From contig JAKMDG010000561.1 of NCBI GenBank assembly GCA_022428035.1, positions 1-5,375 on the forward strand: a DNA stretch of 5,375 nt, read 5' to 3'. Below the pieces are notes generated by a model. That model searched no databases. It had not been told where the DNA came from and saw nothing but the letters and a program-made list of their open reading frames with translations. The DNA comes from Longimicrobiales bacterium. GTDB lineage: Bacteria > Gemmatimonadota > Gemmatimonadetes > Longimicrobiales > Gaopeijiaceae. This document shows positions 1 to 5,375 of this stretch, piece after piece (the first letter of the stretch is position 1; each line of letters opens with the position of its first letter). The translations under genes were made by a program, and so were the position numbers.

Positions 1-3000
1 CGCACCTGCGCCACGAAGGGGCACTCGGTAGAGCTGGAACTCAGTTCCTGTCTCCGCGCGGGACCGAGCCAGGAAGGGTGACAGCCCATCGAGCGAGACA
101 ACGTACCTCAGGTGGCGTTCAGCTATATCCAGGTTCCCGTCCGCGTCCAGGTCTTCGGAATCGGGGCGACCGTTCCCGCGCGTGCACACCGCTCGAGGAT
201 CCCCAAGAGGATAAATCAGGCCACGCGCCGCCTCACACGACTCGGCCCAGACGCCGAGCTCGTCGCGGAGGTCGCTCCAGATTTCCCCCCGCCGTGGATC
301 AGCCTCCTGGTCAAGCTCGCCCAGACCCCACAGACGACCGTCACTACGGGTCCCGTTGGTCGCATTCCCCGGCCCGAGAAAGAACGCGTCTTCGCTCACC
401 GTTCCGAGGTCGATGATCAGATTCAGTGCTCCGTCAGCGGCAGCATAGAATTCAAGGAAGTCGGTCTTCGTCAGATCCAGTCCATTGGTGGACAGGGGTG
501 TCATGGTGGAACGCCATCCGGGCTGACCCGACGCGCCTCCCTGTCCGAGGCTCATGCGCAATCCGGGTTCGCGAACCTCAGAGCCAGCCAGGCGGATCTG
601 GTTGTCGATATCCGTTCTCGGGAACAGACCCTCGCGGACGCCCAGACTGTCTCCGTTCGGTGCCTTCAGGATCCACCTGTGCTGCCAGACGAGCGGCCCC
701 GCCGTGGTCGCATCCACGACCCCCGGAAGCACGGTCTCCGCACCGTCGCGTGCAGTCGGAGCACTCGCGAGCTGCCAGTTCTGAGACGTCAGGCCGATCG
801 GGATCTGCGCCGTTCCGTCGAAGTCGTCCACGAAGGCCTGGTCGAGCGTGTTGGGGTTCGGCACAGACAAGGCGACCTCGCCATCCGCCGAGAACGACGA
901 CGTGCCCGCAAAGTTGAGCCCCGGCACCCGTTCCAGGAATCGATCGAACCATCCGATGGGCGCGTCATATCGGCCACTCAGCCCACCCAACAGTGCCGCA
1001 CCCGGCTCGGTACCGAGGATTGGTCGGGTGACGACCGTCCGCTCGGACTGGTACAGGCCAAGCAGATCGATCCCACCCCGGCTTCCCAGGGCGCTGCTCG
1101 TGCGCAGTCCGAACACCTGAGTCGGCGTGACCTGAAAGAGGCTGCGCTGCTCCCACGAAGCTCGAACGCTTGCGTTGGGCGACGATGCGAAAAGGATGTC
1201 GGGCTCGAGCAGCTGCACCTGACCGACGTCGTAATCAATTTCGTAGTCCGCGCCACGGACCAGGATCCGATCCCCGAGAAAGATCCGTTCACTACCATCG
1301 CGAATCCCGAACGCGCCGAGCGAGAATGACGAGATCACTCCTTCGGATCGGAGACGGTACGACAGCGTCAGGCGAAAGCGGCCGGCGTTGTCACGCTCGA
1401 AGGGATCCTCTTCTTCGTAGATCGCTTGGTTGGCATCCTCGCCCAGGATCGTCTGCGTCACCCCCTCGATCAGCCCGAGGGACGGCACAGGCGGAGGCTG
1501 CGCGAACGGCCGCAACGTTGGAAAAACGATGAATGACCCCTGTACCGGCGGCTGATCCTGGAAGAACTCCTGACTCGGCGAATAAACGAACGCCGGATCG
1601 AGGGCATCGACCGGCGCCTCCTCGTCAAGTCCGAACAGTCTCAGGAAGGTGATGTCAGCCCCCGACAACCGACGCTTGAAGGTGCGCCCGGCCGAGAGTT
1701 CACCGAGCGAAACCGAGAGCGAGACAGAGCCCGGTTCGACGTCCGCCGATCCGGAAACACGATAGATCTGATGCATCTCGAGATCCCATGTCGGCCGCCC
1801 GGGCTGATGGTTTGCACCCGAGGCCTTCAAGAGCTGGAGTTCGGGCCGCCCCCCCTGGTTGTAGATGATCTCAGGGTTGTAGTCACCGATCGTGTCACCA
1901 GCCGCCGTCACATAGGTGACCGCCAGCATCTCCTCACGACTCAGCGGTTGGCGCAGAGCGATCCAGAGTCCGCTGGGATGGACGAAGAAGTCGGTCCCCT
2001 GCTGGAGATTACGAAACCATCCCGACTCGCGGACGGGCGGGTTCGTGCCGTCGTCCGCTACGGCATCAAGCTGAATGAATCCCTCGACTTGCTGCTGGAA
2101 GACGGGATCGTCCTCGAACCGGTAGAGCTGGATGAGCTGGTCGCCCGGAGCGACGGTGGGCGGCGCTGAGGCCGGGTCCAGCTCGAGAGCATCGACATGC
2201 GGGTAGTCATCGATCTCGCGAGGATCGACAAGGAAGAAGAACTGCCCGCGTACGTAGTCGGCGTCATCCAGAACCAGGGTATCCTCCTGGACGAATGCAC
2301 GTTGATCACCAAACCCCGTCAATTGGAAGGAGCGGGAGTTCAGATCACCGCGCTGTTGCGCCCACACGGTCTGAAAGTCGACAGGGCCCACCTGACCTTC
2401 CGCCTGGAAACCGAAGTTACCCGCTGGCAGCCCCTCGGTCAGGAATCTCGACTGGGGAAGCCGGAACGTGACGTCGCCGACCTCCAGCTGGCGGAGCACA
2501 TCGTCCTCACCCCCCTGATAGAGGAAATTGATCCGGTTCGCCGCGTCGAACTCGCGAGCCTGATCGAAGTCGACGTCGACCGTTACTCGATCCAGGATCG
2601 TTCCGCTGACCTGGACCCCGAACTGCAGGTCCGGGCTCAGCTGAGGCAGGACAGAGGGATTGCACCCCGCCCCGAATCGTGCGTCACAAGGTTGGAACCG
2701 CGTCCAGTCACCACCCAGCTCCATGCGGCTGCGGACGTTCAGAGCGAGATCGGCATATTCGGTGACGAAACGGCTGCCATCTGCCGGCGGAGTCACCGGC
2801 CCAACGAGTGCGACTGGCGGCAGGTATCGGGCGCTACCGAGCATCTCCAGCTCGTAGGGTCGTGCCTGCAGAGCCATGTCGAGCGGCGACGGCGCCGACA
2901 GTCGATCCCTGATTCCGGCATCTGCTCGCAACCTGGCACGTACCAGTGCGTCGCGTATGGTTCTGTACCGAAGCCCCCTGCCGAGCGGAGCGACACGGTC

Positions 3001-3264
3001 CTCACGTCTCGGACGCCCAAGACCCGCTGACGAGACGCGAATGCGCCGCATACCCAGGATGACGTGCGGCTCGCCCTGGTCGGCGGTCAAGCCCAGACCC
3101 ACCGATGCGGCCGGCTCATCGAGAGCCACTTTCAGGATCGTGTCGGCCGGGACGTCGAGGCGTGCGTCGATTACATTCCGCCCGACGTCCACACGCACTC
3201 CGTCATGCCCCGCCATAACGGGAGCGATCAGGGCTGCGAGAAGGGTCAGGAGTTGTGGGATCAC
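1..3264 (-). CDS. sprA: SprA/Sov-like type IX secretion outer-membrane translocon, N-terminal part (3' end outside window)
   Basis: One open frame of 1088 codons with no stop runs off the left edge. SprA/Sov proteins are very large (about 2,400 residues in Flavobacterium and Porphyromonas) single-chain beta-barrels that carry folded T9SS cargo across the outer membrane, so under half is present. SprA-type signatures, recognised from memory of the family, occur in the expected order: VDVDFDQAREFDAANRIN (residues 229-246), LEVGDVTFRLPQSRF (260-274) followed by LPAGNFGFQ (279 on), FVDDFDGT (811-818), GTVSEDAFFLG (954-964) and GRPDSEDLDADGNLD (from about 1032). A hydrophobic signal peptide starts the protein. 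The GTG at 3264 is the first usual start after an in-frame TGA at 3303-3301; the only early ATG (codon 17) would destroy the signal peptide. No good Shine-Dalgarno precedes it. The gene is divergent from the lptF-lptG pair. Family assignment is confident; function as a working T9SS channel is inferred, since no PorV, PorK/N or GldL/M partner lies in the window. Confidence 0.9.
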   Translation of the reverse strand, partial: MIPQLLTLLAALIAPVMAGHDGVRVDVGRNVIDARLDVPADTILKVALDEPAASVGLGLTADQGEPHVILGMRRIRVSSAGLGRPRREDRVAPLGRGLRYRTIRDALVRARLRADAGIRDRLSAPSPLDMALQARPYELEMLGSARYLPPVALVGPVTPPADGSRFVTEYADLALNVRSRMELGGDWTRFQPCDARFGAGCNPSVLPQLSPDLQFGVQVSGTILDRVTVDVDFDQAREFDAANRINFLYQGGEDDVLRQLEVGDVTFRLPQSRFLTEGLPAGNFGFQAEGQVGPVDFQTVWAQQRGDLNSRSFQLTGFGDQRAFVQEDTLVLDDADYVRGQFFFLVDPREIDDYPHVDALELDPASAPPTVAPGDQLIQLYRFEDDPVFQQQVEGFIQLDAVADDGTNPPVRESGWFRNLQQGTDFFVHPSGLWIALRQPLSREEMLAVTYVTAAGDTIGDYNPEIIYNQGGRPELQLLKASGANHQPGRPTWDLEMHQIYRVSGSADVEPGSVSLSVSLGELSAGRTFKRRLSGADITFLRLFGLDEEAPVDALDPAFVYSPSQEFFQDQPPVQGSFIVFPTLRPFAQPPPVPSLGLIEGVTQTILGEDANQAIYEEEDPFERDNAGRFRLTLSYRLRSEGVISSFSLGAFGIRDGSERIFLGDRILVRGADYEIDYDVGQVQLLEPDILFASSPNASVRASWEQRSLFQVTPTQVFGLRTSSALGSRGGIDLLGLYQSERTVVTRPILGTEPGAALLGGLSGRYDAPIGWFDRFLERVPGLNFAGTSSFSADGEVALSVPNPNTLDQAFVDDFDGTAQIPIGLTSQNWQLASAPTARDGAETVLPGVVDATTAGPLVWQHRWILKAPNGDSLGVREGLFPRTDIDNQIRLAGSEVREPGLRMSLGQGGASGQPGWRSTMTPLSTNGLDLTKTDFLEFYAAADGALNLIIDLGTVSEDAFFLGPGNATNGTRSDGRLWGLGELDQEADPRRGEIWSDLRDELGVWAESCEAARGLIYPLGDPRAVCTRGNGRPDSEDLDADGNLDIAERHLRYVVSLDGLSPFLARSRAETGTEFQLYRVPLRGAGA
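118..153 (-). other. EF-hand-like calcium-binding loop in the SprA-like protein
   Basis: Residues 1038-1049 read DLDADGNLDIAE. Asp at loop positions 1, 3 and 5, Gly at 6, a hydrophobic residue at 8, Asp at 9 and Glu at 12 match the canonical EF-hand/dockerin-type loop. It sits in the GRPD-x-EDL segment that is conserved in SprA proteins, where the equivalent stretch is, from memory, a less perfect D/N-rich loop. Calcium binding is inferred from the pattern only. Confidence 0.5.
3211..3264 (-). other. Signal peptide of the SprA-like protein
   Basis: Residues 1-18 read MIPQLLTLLAALIAPVMA (GTG read as Met), a continuous hydrophobic core ending in V-M-A, which fits a signal peptidase I site (small residues at -3 and -1) before GHDG. 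This matches export to the outer membrane through Sec. The oddity is the n-region, which has no Lys or Arg, so the true start may lie elsewhere or the upstream sequence may contain an indel. Confidence 0.7.
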
Positions 3265-3408
3265 GCTGCGGGTCGATGCGGGTCCGAACGCGAGTGTGCT
3301 TCAACAGAGTCAGACCGCGGTCGCTCTGCGAACACGCTGCGAAAATCGGTGTAGGGACAGCCCGGTGTTCGGGAACTGGGATTCACAGTCGACAGAGAGA
3401 ACGTTGTA
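3265..3408. promoter_or_regulatory. Divergent intergenic region between sprA-like gene and lptF
   Basis: These 144 bases separate two outward-facing start codons, so they should contain the promoters and 5' leaders of both units. I could not find a convincing -35/-10 pair for either direction. The visible structure is a direct repeat of CTGCGAA (3326-3332 and 3337-3343, 11-base period) and a short possible hairpin, CCCG-gtgtt-CGGG, at 3361-3373. Either could be chance in GC-rich DNA. The region role is inferred from the gene layout. Confidence 0.5.
3394..3400 (+). promoter_or_regulatory. Probable ribosome binding site of lptF
   Basis: A purine run, AGAGAGA, ends 8 bases before the GTG at 3409. 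It is only a moderate Shine-Dalgarno match, but it supports GTG as the start. The in-frame TAG at 3352-3354 leaves no other ATG, GTG or TTG upstream in this frame. Confidence 0.45.
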
Positions 3409-4839
3409 GTGCGCAAGGGAGTCCTCCCCATATACCTGATCCGCGCCCACCTGGGCCCGTTTCTGTTCGCGCTCGCGACGATTACCGGGCTGCTCTTCGT
3501 CAACGCGGTGGCACAGCGCGTGGACTCACTGGTGGGCAAGGGGCTCCCGTGGCAGGTCATCGTCGAGTTCCTGATCCTGTCGGTACCCCACACCATTGCG
3601 CTTTCACTCCCGATGGCGGTGCTCGTCGCGGTTCTCTACGCCTTCAGCGACATGGCGGCGTCCAACGAGATCACCGCAATGTCCGCCGGTGGTGTCCGAC
3701 CTGCGCGAATGATGTTCCCAGTTTTCGGCCTTGGCGTCATCGCGACCCTGGTGATGCTCTTCTTCAACGACTCTGTGCTGCCGGATTCTAATCATGCGCT
3801 AAAGAACCTCCTGCTCGATATCGGTCGCAAGAGTCCTACCCTCGAGTTACGAGAACAGGTCGTAAACGAACTGCGCACCGGGGTCGGTGTGAATCGTTAC
3901 TTCCTCACAGCAGACCGAATCGATCACGACACGAACGAGCTCGAAAACGTTACGATTTTCGACTCTAACGATCCGGCGCTGCATCGGACGACCTATGCCG
4001 AGTCGGGCGAGATGGCGTTCAACGACACGCGCACGGACCTCTACCTGACGCTGTACAACGGTGTCGTGCACGAGGTACAGAACGACCGGGTTGGTGGCTT
4101 CCAGCGACTGTACTTCAGTGAACAGGTCGTGCCACTGAGAGACGTCGGCAACGAACTGGAACGCCGATTTGGCGGCGCAGATCGTTCGGATCGCGAGATG
4201 GGCTTCGGTATGCTGCTGAGCAATGCCGCCGAGCGGCAACAGCAACTCGACACCATCGTCGCCGAGAGCCGAGGCCAGACGATGCAAGCCGTCAGGATCG
4301 CGCTGAATCGACCCATCGACGCCGACTCAGCGGTCGCGGCTGAAGGGAGCAGACGAAACATGCTGGGCGCGGGGCTCCGCGGCCGATACATCCAGCGAGA
4401 CCCGATGTCCCAGCAGATCGTCTCCGGGTCACGCGCACGCGCTGCACGGGGCGCGGCACTGCAGCAGTCCGTGAACCGCTTCGAGGTGGAGATTCACAAG
4501 AAGCTGGCCATTGCCATCGCATGTCTGGTCTTTGTCCTCATAGGTCCACCCCTGGCGCTTCGTTTTCCGAGTGCCGGGATCGGCTTCGTCGTAGTCGCCT
4601 CCGGCGTAATTTTCTTCGTCTACTACGTAGGGCTTCTGGGCGGAGAGGCACTGGCCGACCGTCGGGTCGCAAGCCCAGCGATCACGATGTGGCTGGGTAA
4701 TGTGATTTTCTTCCTGATTGGCGTGGGGTTGCTCCGCCGCATGGGCCACACGTCAGGAACCAGTCGTACCGGCTTCGGAGAAGCGATTGCCGGCTTCTTC
4801 GGCGGATCTACAGCACGAAGGGGAACTGATTCTCCATGA
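3409..4839 (+). CDS. lptF: LptF/LptG (YjgP/YjgQ) family LPS export permease, LptF position
   Basis: This 476-residue inner-membrane protein should be one permease half of LptB2FG, which uses ATP hydrolysis by LptB to extract LPS from the inner membrane and pass it to LptC/LptA. The fold is the family's 3+3 plan: predicted membrane helices near residues 13-35, 50-78 and 101-120, a long periplasmic section, then helices near 365-386, 391-411 and 424-443. The family motif NEITAMSAGGV (86-96) follows helix 2, and N-x4-LPDSN (120-128) follows helix 3. EIHKKLAIAIACLVFVLIG before and in helix 4 is also typical. It is about 110 residues longer than the E. coli protein (366 residues); the excess is mainly at about 260-355 plus a Gly/Ser/Arg-rich tail after 445. 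The start is GTG. The stop overlaps the next gene's ATG, implying translational coupling. LptF versus LptG is assigned by gene order; membership of the family is clear. Confidence 0.9.
   Translation: MRKGVLPIYLIRAHLGPFLFALATITGLLFVNAVAQRVDSLVGKGLPWQVIVEFLILSVPHTIALSLPMAVLVAVLYAFSDMAASNEITAMSAGGVRPARMMFPVFGLGVIATLVMLFFNDSVLPDSNHALKNLLLDIGRKSPTLELREQVVNELRTGVGVNRYFLTADRIDHDTNELENVTIFDSNDPALHRTTYAESGEMAFNDTRTDLYLTLYNGVVHEVQNDRVGGFQRLYFSEQVVPLRDVGNELERRFGGADRSDREMGFGMLLSNAAERQQQLDTIVAESRGQTMQAVRIALNRPIDADSAVAAEGSRRNMLGAGLRGRYIQRDPMSQQIVSGSRARAARGAALQQSVNRFEVEIHKKLAIAIACLVFVLIGPPLALRFPSAGIGFVVVASGVIFFVYYVGLLGGEALADRRVASPAITMWLGNVIFFLIGVGLLRRMGHTSGTSRTGFGEAIAGFFGGSTARRGTDSP
4818..4838 (+). promoter_or_regulatory. 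Ribosome binding site and ATGA stop-start overlap linking lptF to lptG
   Basis: The sequence AAGGGG at 4818-4823 lies 12 bases before the ATG at 4836, slightly far for a Shine-Dalgarno but purine-rich. The ATG overlaps the lptF TGA (4837-4839) as ATGA, a common arrangement for coupled translation of subunits needed in equal amounts, as expected for LptF and LptG. Confidence 0.6.
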
Positions 4840-5375
4840 GGATTCTGGATCGATTGATCGTCAAGAACTTCCTGGCGCTCTTCAGCCTCTTCCTGCTCTG
4901 CGCCCCACCGCTCTTCGTGCTGGGCGATCTTGCAGAGCACCTCGATGACTACATCGACCGTGGGCTCTCTCTTCAAGAGGTCGCGCTGTCCTACGTCTAC
5001 CTCTACCCACTCTTCATTCAGTGGTGCTTCCCGATCGCCGCACTACTCGGGACCGTGTTTACGGTGCACTGGATGACGATGCATCGAGAGATCGTGGCGG
5101 CGAAGGCCGGGGGGATCTCGTTCCACCGTTTGGTCGCGCCCTTGCTGCTGGCAGGTGTGATGCTCACCGGTGTTGCGCTCGCGTTGACCGAGGTCGTACC
5201 GCGAACGAACAAGATTTCAGCGCAGATTCTGCGCTCGGAGACACCCGGGCGTTCGTGGCGGTCGGACTTCGTGTACCGGTCGGAGGAAGGGCTGTCCTGG
5301 CAGGTGAACCGTCTGACCGCGTCCGATGGCCGCATGACCGATGTCGTGATTGAGCGACCACGTACGAACGACGCC
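4836..5375 (+). CDS. lptG: LptF/LptG family LPS export permease, LptG position (3' end outside window)
   Basis: From the ATG at 4836 the frame stays open for 180 codons to the right edge, so the gene is partial at its C-terminus, with about half of a usual 350-400 residue protein present. It begins MRILDRLIVKNFL, the typical amphipathic start of the family, with predicted membrane helices near residues 11-31, 52-79 and 100-118. REIVAAKAGGIS (84-95) is the counterpart of the E-[IL]-TAM-x-AGG motif in the upstream gene, and TEVVPRTN (118-125) after helix 3 matches the family's N/E-x-V-x-P-x-x-N pattern. The remaining residues start the periplasmic beta-rich domain. It should pair with the upstream product as a heterodimer that binds LptB on the cytoplasmic face. 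Gene order suggests LptG; separating it from LptF by sequence alone is uncertain. Confidence 0.88.
   Translation, partial: MRILDRLIVKNFLALFSLFLLCAPPLFVLGDLAEHLDDYIDRGLSLQEVALSYVYLYPLFIQWCFPIAALLGTVFTVHWMTMHREIVAAKAGGISFHRLVAPLLLAGVMLTGVALALTEVVPRTNKISAQILRSETPGRSWRSDFVYRSEEGLSWQVNRLTASDGRMTDVVIERPRTNDA

Noticed and set aside
112..1329. Plus-strand open frame of 405 codons
   Set aside because: It is antisense to the sprA-like frame, which is longer, has no stop for 1088 codons and carries conserved family motifs; the plus-strand translation is Arg/Pro-rich with no recognisable domain, as expected of a GC-rich shadow.
2197..3030. Plus-strand open frame of 277 codons
   Set aside because: It lies opposite the conserved VDVDFDQAREFD and VGDVTFRLPQSRF blocks of the sprA-like gene and shows no domain of its own; a shadow frame.
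3361..3373. Small hairpin CCCG-gtgtt-CGGG as a terminator
   Set aside because: Four-base stem with no following T-run, between divergent genes where no terminator is expected.
3382..3408. TTCACA and GTTGTA with 15-base spacing as a promoter for lptF
   Set aside because: The supposed -10 element would abut the GTG start, leaving no room for a leader and ribosome binding site; spacing is also short.
3847..4287. Minus-strand open frame of 146 codons inside lptF
   Set aside because: Antisense to a complete, motif-bearing LptF reading frame, with no credible start context or domain.
4827..4839. Possible separate short gene or frameshift at the lptF-lptG junction
   Set aside because: The ATGA overlap is a normal coupled stop-start, and both sides show complete family termini.

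Overview
The window reads as high-GC chromosomal DNA from a Gram-negative (two-membrane) bacterium of the Fibrobacteres-Chlorobi-Bacteroidetes/Gemmatimonadota superphylum. The GC-rich codon use, together with a SprA/Sov-type outer-membrane translocon, fits a Gemmatimonadota-like lineage better than a typical low-GC Bacteroidota. That taxonomic call is inference, with no rRNA or other marker gene here to confirm it.

The layout is simple: two divergent transcription units separated by about 144 bases. On the minus strand, 3264 to 1 is one uninterrupted reading frame of 1088 codons that runs off the left edge. It encodes the N-terminal part of a SprA-like protein, the giant outer-membrane channel of the type IX secretion system (T9SS). 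Because it has no stop inside the window, it is easily missed, and the shorter plus-strand frames across it are antisense shadows.

On the plus strand, 3409 to 5375 holds two consecutive LptF/LptG-family permease genes: a complete lptF-type gene, then an lptG-type gene overlapping it by ATGA and cut by the right edge. Together these should form the inner-membrane permease pair of the LptB2FG ABC transporter, which extracts lipopolysaccharide (LPS) from the inner membrane and pushes it toward the Lpt bridge.

Both units therefore serve the outer membrane: LPS delivery on one side and protein export across the outer membrane on the other. I see no mobile element, CRISPR array, RNA gene, clear terminator or convincing promoter. 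The points most worth a second look are the SprA homologue in a probably non-Bacteroidota genome, a perfect EF-hand-like loop and two close cysteine pairs in it, an uncertain SprA start with a charged n-region in another frame, and an enlarged periplasmic segment in LptF. I did not find a wholly new system.
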